Source: Bryobacteraceae bacterium (GTDB lineage: Bacteria > Acidobacteriota > Terriglobia > Bryobacterales > Bryobacteraceae). From it: a stretch of 42,579 nucleotides of DNA. Below are positions 17,893 to 27,887 of the stretch, in pieces. The notes beneath the pieces are model-generated. The model made no database searches, was not told the origin of the DNA, and saw nothing but the letters and a program-made list of their open reading frames with translations. Both the position numbers and the translations under genes were made by a program. How positions within the stretch are numbered: the stretch's first letter is position 1; every line of letters starts with the position of its first letter. The stretch covers positions 1 to 42,579 of the forward strand of contig JASIAM010000090.1 of assembly GCA_030041985.1 (NCBI GenBank), given 5' to 3'.

Positions 17893-20577
17893 TCAGACGG
17901 ACTCGTTCTCCAGTACTATGGACGCCTCAACTACGCCATCTTCAATGGAGTAGCGCATCTCAAATCCAAGCTGCCGGCAGATCTCCTGCATTGTATGGTT
18001 TTCAGTCAGGATTTGCCCGAAGACACGATGGATCTTTTCATTTCTCGCTGCCGAAAGCAGACTTCGAAGGAGTTCGGTTCCCAAGCCGCGCCCGTGCCAA
18101 CCGTCGGACACAAGAAGTGCAAATTCGCCTGCGGATGAGGATTTGCGCATTAGCCGGCCTACGGCAACGATATCGCCATCTGGGGATTCGGCCACAAGGA
18201 CGGTAGCACGGTCGTAATCCACAAAACAGATGCGGCTCAGGCGCTCGTGGGTCACACGCGCGCTCAGACCCATCTGGTGGAAATATCGTAGGTAAACGCT
18301 GTGCTCGCTGAGTGATTCGTGAAAACGTGCCATCTTGGGTTCATCTTCGGGGCGGATAGGGCGAATCGTCATCGACAAGCCGTCTCGCGTAGTCCAGTTC
18401 TTCACATAGACCGACGGATAAGGACGAATCGCACTCCGCGGCAGATCCTGATCAGGTATATGCCAATCATGTAGCACGACGCGCGCATCGAGAGCAGTGA
18501 TGGCATCCGGCGATGCCAGCAGCGGGTTGATATCTGCTTCCTGGATACGAGGCAAATCAGCCACAAGCAAACTGAATCGAACAATGATCTGTTCAAGTAG
18601 TTCACTATCCACGGGCTGCCTTCCGCGCACACCGGCGAGGGCTTTCGCAATCTTTGTCCGCTCCATCATGCGGCGCGCGAGTGTTGAATTCAGGGGAGGC
18701 AATCCGAGTGCCCGGTCGCGGAAAACCTCCACAAGCTGGCCGCCCAGGCCGAACAGGAGCATAGGCCCAAACTGCGGGTCAGTGCTCGATCCAAGAATCA
18801 GCTCATAAGCCTCCGCGAGTCGCATCATCGGTTGGACGGTCACACCCTCAAACCCGCCGGCAAGCGAGCGGGCCGCAACATTGCTTTCTATCCGCTTCCA
18901 TGCGGAGCGTACACCGGATTCGTTGCGGATACTGAGCTCGACACCCCCGACGTCGGTCTTGTGGCTAATGGTGTGCGAGTGGAGCTTAAGCACAACAGGG
19001 AATCCGATTTCTGCCGCAAGCCTGACCGCCTGGTCTTCCGTAGCCGCTATTTCCGTGCGCGTTACCGGAATCGCATAGGAGGCCAGCAGGCACTTTGATT
19101 CCTGCTCGGTCAGCAACACCCGGCCTTCCGCCCTCGCCCGGTCGAGTATCGAAGCAACTGTTTGGCGATCGGCCGCTGCCGCCATCGGCTCCGGAGTCTC
19201 ATACAAGGCGCGGAGGTTCTCGCTGTATTGCCACATATAGGAGAATGCCCGGGCCGCCGAGTCGGGATAAGGGAATGTGGGGATACCGGCGGCGTTCAAG
19301 ATCTCTATCCCTTGGGCCACGCTCGCGCCGCCCATCCAACTCGCCAGGATCGGTTTTCCATCCATCTGCGCGAATGATTGGATGCGTGTAGCGACTTCTG
19401 CCGGGTCAGTCATGCCTTGCGGGGATAGAGTGACCAGCAGTCCGTCGACGCCAGGATCGCTCTTTACGATTTCCAGGGTTTGCGCGAAGCGCTCCGGCGG
19501 GGCGTCGCCAATGATGTCAATCGGGTTCTGCCTACTCCAGTGCCGAGGCAGTTTCTGGTCTAACGCGGCAATTGTTCCGGCAGAGAGTTCCGCCAGTTGG
19601 GCGCCTTCGTCGATAAGAGCGTCGGTTGCAAGCACTCCCGGGCCGCCCGCATTAGTGACGATCGCCAGGCGTGGACCTTTCGGCTGCGGCTGTTTGGCGA
19701 GTACATCGGCCATGTAAAACAGATCGCTAATCCGCCGGACGCGAAGCACACCGCAGCGCCGGAGAGCTGCATCTAGAACCTCGTCGCTGCCCGTGAGCGC
19801 GCCGGTGTGGGAACTGGCAGCGCGTGCCGCCTGCTCTGTACGGCCGGCTTTGATGAGAATGATGGGCTTGGTGAGGGCCACTTCCCGCGCCGCGGAAAGG
19901 AACGATCGCGCTTCCCCGACCGACTCCATGTAGATCAGAATGGCGTGAGTGTGAGGATCATCTCCCAGATAATCGATCAGGTCTCCCCAGCCGACGTCCA
20001 GCATCGACCCGGTGGACACGAATGCACTGAAGCCGACCATTTCGCGGAGGCTCCAATCCAGAATGGTTGTACATAAAGCGCCGCTCTGACTGACAAACGC
20101 GACCGAACCGGGCCGGGCCATCGAGCCGGCAAAGGTGGCGTTCAATCTCGCCGGCGGGTTCATCACACCCAAACAGTTCGGTCCAATGATGCGCATCGAT
20201 CCGCGCGCCTGGAGAATCTCGCGCTCCAGTTCCGCCCCCCGCGGGCCTATTTCTTTGAAACCGGCAGAAATGATGACCGCGGCGGGGACTTTAGCGGCCG
20301 AACACTCGCCTACAATGGTTGGAACAGTTTGCGCTGGAGTGACAATTACGGAGAGATCGACGGGCCCCGGCACCTCACTTATGGAGGGATACGCTTTCTT
20401 CCCCAGGACGCTGTCGCGTTTCGGGTTCACCGCGTAGACTTTGCCTGGAAAAGAAACGAGGTTTGTGAGAACCGCGCGGCCGACGCTGGCCTCAGCTTCA
20501 GTAGCTCCGATAACTGCGACACTGGATGGGTTAAAGAAATACTCGAGAGGGCGGTGACGTAAGACAAGTCCGTTCAT
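17893..20577 (-). CDS. ADP-forming acyl-CoA synthetase (alpha-beta fusion) with C-terminal GNAT domain
   Basis: In this 894-residue protein, residues about 10-460 are the alpha part: a CoA-binding fold [22 protein letters not shown] and the phosphorylated His in SSHTGAL (His257). Residues about 480-720 are the beta part, an ATP-grasp domain with [24 protein letters not shown]. Residues about 730-885 are a GNAT acetyltransferase with [12 protein letters not shown]. The same layout occurs in the Pat/YfiQ protein acetyltransferases, where as I recall the His is replaced; here it is kept, so acetyl-CoA + ADP + Pi to acetate + ATP is chemically possible. Downstream of Por this would conserve energy from pyruvate. 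It may also acetylate proteins. It lies 86 nt after the REC gene. Confidence 0.9.
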   Translation of the reverse strand: MNGLVLRHRPLEYFFNPSSVAVIGATEAEASVGRAVLTNLVSFPGKVYAVNPKRDSVLGKKAYPSISEVPGPVDLSVIVTPAQTVPTIVGECSAAKVPAAVIISAGFKEIGPRGAELEREILQARGSMRIIGPNCLGVMNPPARLNATFAGSMARPGSVAFVSQSGALCTTILDWSLREMVGFSAFVSTGSMLDVGWGDLIDYLGDDPHTHAILIYMESVGEARSFLSAAREVALTKPIILIKAGRTEQAARAASSHTGALTGSDEVLDAALRRCGVLRVRRISDLFYMADVLAKQPQPKGPRLAIVTNAGGPGVLATDALIDEGAQLAELSAGTIAALDQKLPRHWSRQNPIDIIGDAPPERFAQTLEIVKSDPGVDGLLVTLSPQGMTDPAEVATRIQSFAQMDGKPILASWMGGASVAQGIEILNAAGIPTFPYPDSAARAFSYMWQYSENLRALYETPEPMAAAADRQTVASILDRARAEGRVLLTEQESKCLLASYAIPVTRTEIAATEDQAVRLAAEIGFPVVLKLHSHTISHKTDVGGVELSIRNESGVRSAWKRIESNVAARSLAGGFEGVTVQPMMRLAEAYELILGSSTDPQFGPMLLFGLGGQLVEVFRDRALGLPPLNSTLARRMMERTKIAKALAGVRGRQPVDSELLEQIIVRFSLLVADLPRIQEADINPLLASPDAITALDARVVLHDWHIPDQDLPRSAIRPYPSVYVKNWTTRDGLSMTIRPIRPEDEPKMARFHESLSEHSVYLRYFHQMGLSARVTHERLSRICFVDYDRATVLVAESPDGDIVAVGRLMRKSSSAGEFALLVSDGWHGRGLGTELLRSLLSAARNEKIHRVFGQILTENHTMQEICRQLGFEMRYSIEDGVVEASIVLENESV

Positions 20578-20609
20578 ACACGAGATATGACTGGTGTTGC
20601 GCTAAAAGA

Positions 20610-20625
20610 CGCAGTTCGTGTGCCG
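20610..20625 (-). promoter_or_regulatory. Possible sigma-54 promoter before the acyl-CoA synthetase gene
   Basis: The minus strand reads CGGCACACGAACTGCG, with exact spacing and matches at GGCAC and TGC. The -12 C lies 34 nt before the ATG at 20577. The outer bases T and W are lost, so confidence is moderate. It would allow the gene to be transcribed apart from the regulator operon. Confidence 0.4.
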
Positions 20626-20663
20626 ATTCACGCTCTTGGCGTATCTGATCTCGCAAGGATCGT

Positions 20664-21041
20664 TCACGAAGGTTCACCGCCTCCGAGAAGCAGTTCCACT
20701 TCTTTCCTGAGTACCGATAACGGGATCGGCTTACTGATGTAACTATCGAACCCAGCGCTGAGTGCCCGCTGCCGGTCTCCCTGCATGGCGCTCGCGGTCA
20801 GGGCCATGACCGGAGTTGCCGCCAGCGTATTGTCTTTGCGTAGCTCCGCCAGCACGCCGAAACCATCAGCGCCAGGCATGTGAATATCCAGAATAATCAG
20901 ATCAGGATGAATCTGCCGGGCGTACTGCAATGCCTCAAGGCCATCACTAGCTTCAATAACCTCATAACCTGAGGTCTCCAGCACAGTCCGAATCAACTCC
21001 CGGCTCGTCTCGATATCATCTGCTACTAATATTTTTTTCAT
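20664..21041 (-). CDS. Stand-alone response-regulator receiver (REC) protein
   Basis: This 125-residue protein is a single receiver domain with acidic pair Asp8-Asp9, phospho-acceptor Asp52 ([10 protein letters not shown]), Thr in MALTAS and Lys in YISKPIP. There is no output domain, so it acts as a phosphate relay or by protein contact (CheY/DivK type). The start at 21041 overlaps the histidine kinase stop as ATGA, tying it to that kinase. Confidence 0.93.
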   Translation of the reverse strand: MKKILVADDIETSRELIRTVLETSGYEVIEASDGLEALQYARQIHPDLIILDIHMPGADGFGVLAELRKDNTLAATPVMALTASAMQGDRQRALSAGFDSYISKPIPLSVLRKEVELLLGGGEPS

Positions 21042-22555
21042 TTTGCTACTAAGGGAAGAGTGAAAGTAAAACGGCTCCCCTTGCCCGGCTCGCTTATGAG
21101 CCATATGCGCCCGCCATGCTCCTCGACGAGCCGTTTGGTGATCGGCAGCCCTAGTCCGGTGCCTTCGCCCATGCCAATGGTAGTTGCGCCAACCTGGTGG
21201 AATTTGTCGAAAATCGAATTGTGCTCGGCCGCCGGAATACCGATTCCGGTGTCACTGACAGATACTTGGGCAAACCCATCCACACCAATGATTTCAACCA
21301 GGACTCGCCCCCCCTCGGGTGTGAATTTGACCGCGTTGCTTAACAAGTTGTAGAGAATCTGCTTAACGCGCATGTGGTCTCCATTAACGGACAGCGGGGC
21401 AGGGATATTCGTTTCGATCCCAATCGACTTGGCTGCGCCTTGCGAACCAATCGACGAAAGCACGTCCTCCAGCACCGCACCGATGTCAAGAGCCTCCCGC
21501 TGCAATTGAACCCTGCCTGCCTCAATCTTACTGAGATCGAGAATCTCGTTGATCAGTGCCAACAAATGCTGAGCATCCTTGTGTATATGGTCGATAAAGC
21601 GTTTCTGGCTCGGGTTCAGCGGTCCCTTGGTTTCTTCAGCCAGAAGCTCCGCGAACCCGATCACAGTATGCAATGGCGTTCGCAACTCGTGACTCATGTT
21701 GGCGAGGAATTCGCTTTTCAACCGGTTGGCCTGTTCAATCTCCCGGTTGCGCAGTTCCAGTTCGGAAGTATATTGCTTCTGTAGCGCCTGCAGCCGTTCC
21801 TCGGATTGCTTCCGTTCTGTAATGTCCCGAATGATCGCGGTAACGCGAAAGCCATCATCCGATATTACAGGACTGAGGCTGATTTCGACCGGGAAAGAAG
21901 AGCCATTTTTCCGCCGTCCATACAGCGCGAGACCGCTCCCCATTGGGCGGGTTACAGGATGGCTCCAATATCCGGCCCGATGCCCGGCGTGCTGCCTCCG
22001 TACGTCTTCGGGAACTAATAACTCGACAGGCTGGCCCAGAAGTTCCTCACGCCGGTAGCCGAACATTTTTTCTGTCACCATATTGAGCGTCAAAATGTGG
22101 CCTTCGCGGTCCACTTCAATAATCCCATCGGGGGCTGCTTCCAACAGTTCGCGGAATCGCCGCTCGGCATGCATTTGGGTACGCGCTGTCAGTTCCCGCT
22201 CCCTCAAGCCTTGCATCTCCCGTTCCGCACTGACACGCTGACTAACATCGGTAAGGATTAAAATCCTTCCCTTCTCCCAGTGGGCCGTCCGCAGATCCAA
22301 GTCGATGGCTCTGCCCTCGCGGCCGAGAACATGAATTTCTGCGTCCTCGTGGTTCCGATCAGGCAATCGGATGTCCAAAGGCAGAGGGCGGCCGATCGCT
22401 TCCTCTTCCGTCCAGCCTAGGATTCTTTGAGCACCAAAACTCCAGAGCTGTACCAGACCAGCATGGTCGAGAGCGACGATGCCGAAGGGCAACGCATCTA
22501 ATAGCGTCTCCAGGAATTTGCCGGGGTTTTCGAAGGGCAAGTTATGAGTCCTCAC
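21038..22555 (-). CDS. Soluble PAS-PAS hybrid-partner histidine kinase
   Basis: This 505-residue protein without membrane segments has PAS 1 at about 12-110 ([20 protein letters not shown]) and PAS 2 at about 130-255 ([22 protein letters not shown] ... [12 protein letters not shown]). HisKA carries the phospho-acceptor His in [16 protein letters not shown] near 290. HATPase_c has [26 protein letters not shown] and [18 protein letters not shown]. It senses an internal signal, possibly redox or oxygen through PAS, although no haem or flavin ligand can be assigned from the sequence. It lies 70 nt after the sigma-54 regulator gene and overlaps the REC gene. These are its likely phospho-partners. 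Confidence 0.94.
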   Translation of the reverse strand: MRTHNLPFENPGKFLETLLDALPFGIVALDHAGLVQLWSFGAQRILGWTEEEAIGRPLPLDIRLPDRNHEDAEIHVLGREGRAIDLDLRTAHWEKGRILILTDVSQRVSAEREMQGLRERELTARTQMHAERRFRELLEAAPDGIIEVDREGHILTLNMVTEKMFGYRREELLGQPVELLVPEDVRRQHAGHRAGYWSHPVTRPMGSGLALYGRRKNGSSFPVEISLSPVISDDGFRVTAIIRDITERKQSEERLQALQKQYTSELELRNREIEQANRLKSEFLANMSHELRTPLHTVIGFAELLAEETKGPLNPSQKRFIDHIHKDAQHLLALINEILDLSKIEAGRVQLQREALDIGAVLEDVLSSIGSQGAAKSIGIETNIPAPLSVNGDHMRVKQILYNLLSNAVKFTPEGGRVLVEIIGVDGFAQVSVSDTGIGIPAAEHNSIFDKFHQVGATTIGMGEGTGLGLPITKRLVEEHGGRIWLISEPGKGSRFTFTLPLVAK

Positions 22556-22625
22556 TGAGCTTATTTATAGTAGCCCCGCGAGTGAAGCTGCTAGTGCGGC
22601 GTCCGTCAAAGGAAATGGGAATGTG

Positions 22626-24026
22626 CTACTCAGTCACCGAGGCGTTCTTGGTAAGCGGGAACTCGATCCCGTGCTTTTTCATCTTGTAACGTAGAGCGTC
22701 CCTCCCGATTCGGAGAGCGCGCGCTGCCTCCGATTGGTTTCCGTTCGCCTTTCGAAGCGCATCCGCAATCAACCGTTTCTCGTGGGCCTCAAATGTGCCC
22801 CCGTCCAACGGCTCGGCTACAGGCGTGGGAGAGCAATCTCGTGTTGAAGATCGCAGATAATCCGGAAGGTCCTGCACGTCAATCCGCTCACTCAGAGCCA
22901 TCATGCAGGCATGCCCCAAGACGTTTTCCAGTTCCCGAATATTGCCCGGCCAGTTGTGGCGCGCGAGGACTATCTGGGCACGCTGGGTGAGGCCACGAAT
23001 CACCTTTTGAAACTGCTGGGAGAACTTCTCCACCATATGCCTGGTCAGGAGCGGCAGATCGTCCTTTCGTTCCGCCAGCGAGGGCGTACTAATCTCGATC
23101 ATCGAAAGCCGGTAAAAGAGGTCTTCACGGAAGCGTTTTTCAGCGATTGCCGCGCGCAAGTTATGGTTGGTCGCGGCAATCACGCGCACATCAACTTTTC
23201 GGGGCGTCAATGACCCCACTCGCAATACCTCCTGGTTTTGCAATGTGCGCAGTAGCTTTGCCTGGGTGCCGAGAGGCATGTCGCCGATTTCGTCTAGAAA
23301 AATCGTGCCCTTATCTGCGAACTCGTACAAGCCGATCTTGTCCTGCGCTGCTCCAGTAAAGGAACCACGAACGTGACCGAAAAGCTCGCTCTCAAAAAGC
23401 GTTTCGACGACGGCCGAACAGTTCAGAACCACGAAGCGCCCCTTCGAAACCGGACTAAGATTATGCAGGGCACGAGCTACGAGATCCTTGCCTGTACCCG
23501 TCTCTCCAGTGATGAGAACGGTCCTATAATGCGGGGCGACGCGGCGCACCCGGGAGCACATCTCCCAGAATGCCGCACTACGGCCGATCATGCCTTCAAA
23601 CTGGGCCGTTTCCAGCATTCTGTCTTCAAGAGCATTTCCCTCATTCCTCCGCCGAGCTTCCTCAAGCAATCTGGAGACACGCTCCCGCAGCACTGAAATC
23701 GAAATAGGTTTTTGAAGATAGTCGGATGCGCCCTTGCGGATCGCTTCCACCGCGGATTCGGTTGTTGAATGGGCGGTCATCAGAATTACGTCGATAGCCG
23801 GATCAAACTCGACGATCCGATCCAATACTTCTAACCCGTTGAGACCCGGCATAACTAAATCCGTCACGACAACCTGAGGATGCTCGCGGAAGACGATGTC
23901 CAAACCTTCCTCCGGGTCTGCTGCCGTCAGGATGCGCACGTCCTCCGCTTCCAAAGCCGCAGAGAGAAGTTCAAGACTACTGGCGTTGTCGTCGATCACG
24001 ACAATCGAAACAGACGGATCCGTCAT
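22626..24026 (-). CDS. NtrC-type sigma-54 response regulator
   Basis: This 466-residue protein has a receiver domain (Asp12, Asp13, phospho-acceptor Asp56, and Lys in YLQKPIS). The AAA+ domain has Walker A GETGTGKD near 175, the sigma-54 contact loop GSFTGA near 225 (a common variant of GAFTGA), Walker [12 protein letters not shown], and the sensor segment [13 protein letters not shown]. The C-terminal Fis-type helix-turn-helix is [21 protein letters not shown]. All catalytic parts look intact. It is the natural candidate to activate the many sigma-54 promoters in this window. It heads the operon with the kinase and REC genes and may regulate itself through the site at 24045-24060. Confidence 0.96.
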   Translation of the reverse strand: MTDPSVSIVVIDDNASSLELLSAALEAEDVRILTAADPEEGLDIVFREHPQVVVTDLVMPGLNGLEVLDRIVEFDPAIDVILMTAHSTTESAVEAIRKGASDYLQKPISISVLRERVSRLLEEARRRNEGNALEDRMLETAQFEGMIGRSAAFWEMCSRVRRVAPHYRTVLITGETGTGKDLVARALHNLSPVSKGRFVVLNCSAVVETLFESELFGHVRGSFTGAAQDKIGLYEFADKGTIFLDEIGDMPLGTQAKLLRTLQNQEVLRVGSLTPRKVDVRVIAATNHNLRAAIAEKRFREDLFYRLSMIEISTPSLAERKDDLPLLTRHMVEKFSQQFQKVIRGLTQRAQIVLARHNWPGNIRELENVLGHACMMALSERIDVQDLPDYLRSSTRDCSPTPVAEPLDGGTFEAHEKRLIADALRKANGNQSEAARALRIGRDALRYKMKKHGIEFPLTKNASVTE

Positions 24027-24044
24027 ACGTATTTAGACTCGCGA

Positions 24045-24060
24045 TGCAATTAGTTTACCG
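24045..24060 (-). promoter_or_regulatory. Possible sigma-54 promoter before the sigma-54 activator gene
   Basis: The minus strand reads CGGTAAACTAATTGCA. GG-N10-GC spacing is exact, the -12 half TTGCA is perfect, and the -24 half is weak (GG and A only). The -12 C is 20 nt before the ATG. It suggests autoregulation. Confidence 0.45.
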
Positions 24061-24084
24061 CATTGGCCGCTACGCGTGCTCACC

Positions 24085-24100
24085 TGGCTAAAAGATTGCT
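24085..24100 (+). promoter_or_regulatory. Strong sigma-54 promoter before the small Cys protein-REC-Usp operon
   Basis: The plus strand reads TGGCTAAAAGATTGCT. Both TGGC and TTGCT match the consensus with exact spacing. The expected transcript start (about 24111) lies at the ribosome site of the gene at 24125, and the -12 C is 26 nt before that ATG. Confidence 0.75.
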
Positions 24101-24124
24101 TACTTCCTAGGCGGAGAGAGTGGT

Positions 24125-24355
24125 ATGAGACATTTGAAGGATCTTCTTGAGGAGATCGGAAGCGGCTGGTGCAGAATCTTTCACCCTCTTCCTAAGTGGC
24201 CAATTCATGGACATTATCAATGCCCGAAGTGCCTGAGGATTCATCCGGTTCTGTGGGAACAGGGATCGGCTCGGCCGATTACTCCCGGGCCGTGTCCGGC
24301 GCGAATTGGTCCGCCCGATCTCATTGCCGTACTGAGCGCTGAGCAGAGGAGTTAA
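24125..24355 (+). CDS. Small Cys-containing protein of unknown function
   Basis: This 76-residue protein starts MRHLKDLLEEIGSGWCRIFHP. In the middle is HYQCPKCLRIHPVLWE, one C-x2-C knuckle of the kind that binds zinc, but no second pair is visible apart from single Cys residues at 16 and near 58. The ribosome site GGAGAGAG and a strong sigma-54 promoter directly upstream argue that it is a real gene. It heads an operon with the REC-like and Usp genes. It could be a small zinc-ribbon regulator; the family is not recognised. Confidence 0.6.
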   Translation: MRHLKDLLEEIGSGWCRIFHPLPKWPIHGHYQCPKCLRIHPVLWEQGSARPITPGPCPARIGPPDLIAVLSAEQRS

Positions 24356-24386
24356 CTCTGTGTCGTGCTGCGCCATTCCGCTTTTT

Positions 24387-24408
24387 GGCTGCGCCATTTG
24401 GCGCAGCC
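24387..24408. repeat. 22-bp palindrome, GGCTGCG-N8-CGCAGCC
   Basis: Perfect 7-bp arms GGCTGCG/CGCAGCC enclose CCATTTGG, which extends the pairing to 9 bp arms with a 4-nt loop. The same arms recur at 28018-28039 (one mismatch) and 36340-36361 with a different 8-nt centre. Here it lies between the small Cys gene and the REC-like gene and may act as an intercistronic hairpin. The core CGCCATTTGGCG also occurs at 11783-11794, upstream of atpD. Confidence 0.7.
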
Positions 24409-24481
24409 TTGCATAGCCTGGGCACGTGAGTCTGGGCCCAGAGTGAAAAAAAATGCAAGTCACCGCCGCTTAGGAGGTAAC

Positions 24482-24961
24482 GTGAGCGAAACACTGAGTG
24501 AGATCCTAACAGTGGGTTTTGAAGATAGCGATCGCCAGATCCTCGCACAGGCTGCCAAGCATTTTAACTGTGATTTGATTGCGACCGGTACGATTCGAGA
24601 TGCGATCCGAATGCTGGCAGGCAGCACCGTCCCCGTGATTATTTGCCAATGCGACCTACCGGACGGCAGTTGGCGGGAGATCTTGGATCTGTCTACCACT
24701 TGGGAACAGCCGTCCAAGATTATCGTGGTGTCACGCCTCGCAGACAATCGGCTCTGGTCCGAGGTGTTAAATCGGGGGGCTTACGACTTGCTGGCAGCCC
24801 CTTTGGATAAGGCCGAAGTATTGCATGTGCTTGGTTCTGCATGGTACAGGAGCGCCGACGAAGCCAAGAACCAGGCCGCGGCGGCCCAAACGGTTAAAAA
24901 TTCGACTTCTCATGGAAGTCAAAGCCCAAATTGTGATCGCGAAACCAATGTCAGTTATTAG
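24482..24961 (+). CDS. Divergent receiver (REC-like) protein
   Basis: This 159-residue protein has a GTG start set by a strong ribosome site (AGGAGGT). The fold reads as a receiver: acidic Glu14-Asp15, phospho-acceptor Asp58 (IICQCDLPDG), then KIIVVSRLADN and YDLLAAPLDKAEVL. The conserved Lys before Pro is replaced by Ala (AAPL), so phospho-switching may be impaired or altered. It has a 35-residue hydrophilic tail and no output domain. It lies 17 nt before the Usp gene and should be co-transcribed with it. Confidence 0.8.
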   Translation: MSETLSEILTVGFEDSDRQILAQAAKHFNCDLIATGTIRDAIRMLAGSTVPVIICQCDLPDGSWREILDLSTTWEQPSKIIVVSRLADNRLWSEVLNRGAYDLLAAPLDKAEVLHVLGSAWYRSADEAKNQAAAAQTVKNSTSHGSQSPNCDRETNVSY

Positions 24962-24978
24962 ATGCTCGGGAGGTATAT

Positions 24979-25851
24979 ATGAACCTACAACTCTCAAGGA
25001 TTCTGGCGCCGATAGATTTCTCGGCGCGATCCGCTGGCGCAGTTGAGTACGCGGAAGCTCTGGCCTGCCATTTCCATAGTGAACTGACGCTACTGCATGT
25101 AGTTAGTCCAGTCCAAACCTACGGATACCCGGACGCCATGGCAGTGATGCCGGAAATGTTTGAAGATATTCTCGCCCAGAGCCAGGCAGCCTTAGAGAAG
25201 TTTGCAGCGGAACGGTCTAAGGGAGTGCGCATAAAGCCCGTACTGCTCGAAGGAGATCCCGCCCTGTCGATCGCGGAATACGCCAACAAGACCGGGTGTG
25301 ATCTGATCGTCATGCCAACGCACGGCTATGGGCCGTTCCGCCGCTTCCTGTTAGGCTCGGTTACAGCCAAGGTGCTGCACGATGCGCCTTGTCCGGTGTG
25401 GACGGGGCCGCATCTCGAAGAAGCGCCCACCTATTCCTCGATTGGATTTGCCACGGTCCTGTGCGCCGTAGACCTCGGTCCGGACAGCGATGCGGTGCTC
25501 CAATGGGGCGCGACGTTTGCTCGCGAATACGGCGCAAAACTGGTGGTAGTCCATGCCATTCCTCCTTCCACGGTCAGTCTTGGTGGCCTATATTTCGACC
25601 CCCAATGGCATGATCAGGTGCGGAACGAAGCAGAGAGCGCCATCCGTCTTCTGCTGAATGACATCGGATCGCAAGGTGACATTATCGTTAAGACCGGCGA
25701 TGCTCCGCATGGGGTGCGTACGGTAGCGGAAGAATGCGGCGCTAATGTGTTGGTAATTGGCCGCGGCCGCTCGGCGGGAGTGCTCGGACGCCTGCGAACG
25801 AACGCCTATGCCATTCTGCGGGAGTCGCCCTGTCCGGTGGCGGCTATCTAA
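24979..25851 (+). CDS. Tandem universal stress protein (two UspA domains)
   Basis: This 290-residue protein has two Usp domains. The first starts SRILAPIDFSARSAGAVEYAE and has PTHGYGPFRRFLLGSVTAKVLHD near 110-135, a complete nucleotide loop. The second starts ATVLCAVDLGPDSDAVLQW and ends GRGRSAGVLGRLRTNAYAILRESPCPVAAI, with no Gly-Ser. The ribosome site GGGAGG is clear. Its first domain is very close to the USP at 37130-38004, so the two are recent paralogues. It is the last gene of the sigma-54-driven operon starting at 24125, and convergent with the EET cluster. Confidence 0.95.
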   Translation: MNLQLSRILAPIDFSARSAGAVEYAEALACHFHSELTLLHVVSPVQTYGYPDAMAVMPEMFEDILAQSQAALEKFAAERSKGVRIKPVLLEGDPALSIAEYANKTGCDLIVMPTHGYGPFRRFLLGSVTAKVLHDAPCPVWTGPHLEEAPTYSSIGFATVLCAVDLGPDSDAVLQWGATFAREYGAKLVVVHAIPPSTVSLGGLYFDPQWHDQVRNEAESAIRLLLNDIGSQGDIIVKTGDAPHGVRTVAEECGANVLVIGRGRSAGVLGRLRTNAYAILRESPCPVAAI

Positions 25852-25914
25852 GCTGACACCATGGCTGAGGCGGCCGTAAGTTAGGATCGCCCCTCAACCG
25901 CCGGGCAAGCGATG

Positions 25915-27645
25915 TCAGTCGCTCTGTCCGGTGGCTTCCTGCCCCTTCTGCTCCTCGAACTTAACATCCTCGGTAGTCTCCTCCTCTGAAGATGCCCGGT
26001 AACCTGTCAGGAAAGCAGTGTCTAGCGGGTAAATGTCAGGATCGAAGATCACTGAGTAGAAGTGCCAGATCACAATCGCGCCGCCAGCCAGCACAGCTTC
26101 ATAGAAGTGAATCGAGGTCGCGAGATCGAGAATGATTTTGGGGAACAGCCGGAGCGCCAGGTCGTGCGCCCAAAGAAGCAGGCCGGTCGACGCCATGATT
26201 GCGGTGCCCCACACTACAGCCCAATACTCCACCTTTTGGATGTACCTGTGCGAAGGGCCGCTTTGGTTCAGGGGGGAGATCGATCGCAGGCCCAGGTTAT
26301 AGCCAAATTGGCCAGCCGCATCGCGAGCGTCACTCGTTCGCGGCAGCATATCTTTCCAGTGACGGCGCAACCCGCGGTTGGCGATCAGCGAAACCACATG
26401 CGTAACCGCGACCGCCATAAACACTACCGCCGCTATCCGATGGAGCAGACTCCGCACCGGTCCCACCCCCTCCAAGATAAGAAAGGGGCGCGCCCACCAT
26501 TGATCGGGATATTTCAAAGCAAACCCAGTAGCTGCAAGAACGATAAACGAAATGGCGAGTAATGCGTGTTGAATGCGCTCGAACGGGAGCATGCGCAATT
26601 CGCGGGGACTTAGGTTGCGAACCTGTGGCCGGCTGGTGCCGAATCGCCGCCGGATCAGTTTTCGAATCCAGTCGCCGGTATTGTGCGCGAACATCAGCCC
26701 CAGGGTGAGTGGAATCAGCACGAGATAGAATAAGCGCACCCATCGAAGCGGAACCGGCTCCGCGCGTCCGTCCACTAGGTGCACCTGGCTGATGGCGAAG
26801 CGCTCTCCCGCACCCGGATGGCACTTGCCGCAAGTTTGTGGCAGATTCTTCGGATTCACAGTGGACTTCGGGTCCGAGGACGGTAGTATATTATGGACAC
26901 CGTGGCAGCTTGCGCAATTAGCCACCGTTTGTGACCCGCCTTTCGCCGCCAGGCCGTGAAACGAAGCGTCGAAGCTCACCAGGCGGTCCGATGGCATTCC
27001 GAACTTGCTGGTCAAACGCACGTCGCCATGGCAACTGCCGCACGTATCGCGAATGTGCGTGGCGGATACCGGAGACAGCGGGTCGGTTGGCTTGAGGATC
27101 CGATGTTCACCGTGACAGTCGGCGCACGCCGGTGCGTCGCTCACTCCGCTCGCCAGCGCCTGGCCATGCACACTACTGCGAAATTGTTCGGCTTCTTCGG
27201 CGTGACACAGACCGCAGGTGTCCGGTTCTGCAGCGTGAAATGCCTGGGACTTCGGCGGCAACAGGTCATGCGCGCCGCCGTGGCAAACGCCGCAATCCGG
27301 CGCCGCCTCATTTCCATTCTTGCGGGCTTGCCCATGGACCCCGAGGACATATTCTCCGGCCTGATCTGCATGGCAGCCGGTGCAAACCGGCTTCGGAATA
27401 TTCGCCGGATGCGGATAGGTTTCATGCCCCTCGTGGCAGTCCTCGCAGGGCAGGCCCGCGTGGGCGCTCTTCTCCAGTTTCTGCGCCTCGGTGTGACAGG
27501 AGGCGCATGGCGGGTCCGCTGCGTAAAGAGCCTCCCCCCAAACCCCCAACGCCGCAGTTAGAACCGCCGTGCCGAGCGCCCACCTAACTAGCTTCGCGCT
27601 GACCTTTAAAGTGCCGGAGCGTTCCACGTGATCCAGATGTGACAC
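25915..27645 (-). CDS. CbcL-like nonahaem cytochrome c / cytochrome b membrane protein
   Basis: This protein of up to 576 residues has a signal-like N-terminus (LVRWALGTAVLTAALGVWG), nine CxxCH haem sites (residues about 47-280), and then five hydrophobic helices from about 300 on. His residues in the helices (FERIQHALLAIS, LLHRIAAVVF, TSIHFYEAV) suit b-type haems. Nine c haems joined to a cytochrome-b domain is the plan of Geobacter CbcL, an inner-membrane quinol oxidase for low-potential external acceptors. The start is uncertain (GTG at 27645, overlapping the previous gene by 40 nt, or GTG at 27627). It is the last gene of the EET cluster. Confidence 0.88.
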   Translation of the reverse strand: MSHLDHVERSGTLKVSAKLVRWALGTAVLTAALGVWGEALYAADPPCASCHTEAQKLEKSAHAGLPCEDCHEGHETYPHPANIPKPVCTGCHADQAGEYVLGVHGQARKNGNEAAPDCGVCHGGAHDLLPPKSQAFHAAEPDTCGLCHAEEAEQFRSSVHGQALASGVSDAPACADCHGEHRILKPTDPLSPVSATHIRDTCGSCHGDVRLTSKFGMPSDRLVSFDASFHGLAAKGGSQTVANCASCHGVHNILPSSDPKSTVNPKNLPQTCGKCHPGAGERFAISQVHLVDGRAEPVPLRWVRLFYLVLIPLTLGLMFAHNTGDWIRKLIRRRFGTSRPQVRNLSPRELRMLPFERIQHALLAISFIVLAATGFALKYPDQWWARPFLILEGVGPVRSLLHRIAAVVFMAVAVTHVVSLIANRGLRRHWKDMLPRTSDARDAAGQFGYNLGLRSISPLNQSGPSHRYIQKVEYWAVVWGTAIMASTGLLLWAHDLALRLFPKIILDLATSIHFYEAVLAGGAIVIWHFYSVIFDPDIYPLDTAFLTGYRASSEEETTEDVKFEEQKGQEATGQSD

Positions 27646-27887
27646 ACATAAGCCGCCGCCAGCAACACACTGTAGACTGCGGCGGCAATGGTGAGCAGTT
27701 TGCCCCAGCGGTCGATGACATCGAGCCGGTGAGTGATTACCACTTGCCGTCCCTCCTCACGCGGATTACTTAGGTGAAGGGTGTCTTCTTCATTTTCACT
27801 TACCAGCCACCGGTACGCAGCCAGACCCGCAACCACTACGGCGAACACGATCCATAAGACCGCGAACGGCGTGAAATTGATGTTCAT
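27606..27887 (-). CDS. Small two-helix membrane protein of the EET cluster
   Basis: This 93-residue protein has helix 1 at residues about 8-25 (FAVLWIVFAVVVAGLAAY), a hydrophilic middle (NEEDTLHLSNPREEGRQVV), and helix 2 at about 63-85 (LLTIAAAVYSVLLAAAYVCHIW) with a His. The ribosome site AGGAGAG is clear. No family is recognised. Its overlap with the CbcL-like gene suggests it is a small subunit or assembly partner of that membrane complex. Confidence 0.78.
   Translation of the reverse strand: MNINFTPFAVLWIVFAVVVAGLAAYRWLVSENEEDTLHLSNPREEGRQVVITHRLDVIDRWGKLLTIAAAVYSVLLAAAYVCHIWITWNAPAL

Noticed and set aside
24397-24411. Sigma-54 site TGGCGCAGCCTTGCA before the REC-like gene
   Set aside because: The spacing is 9 nt; the match arises from the palindrome, and the gene is already served by the promoter at 24085.
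24107-24463. Minus-strand frame of 118 residues opposite the small Cys gene
   Set aside because: It runs through the sigma-54-driven gene on the other strand and has no ribosome site or motif.
26956-27587. Long plus-strand frames opposite the nonahaem gene
   Set aside because: They are shadows of the cytochrome gene, caused by its biased Cys/His/Gly codons.
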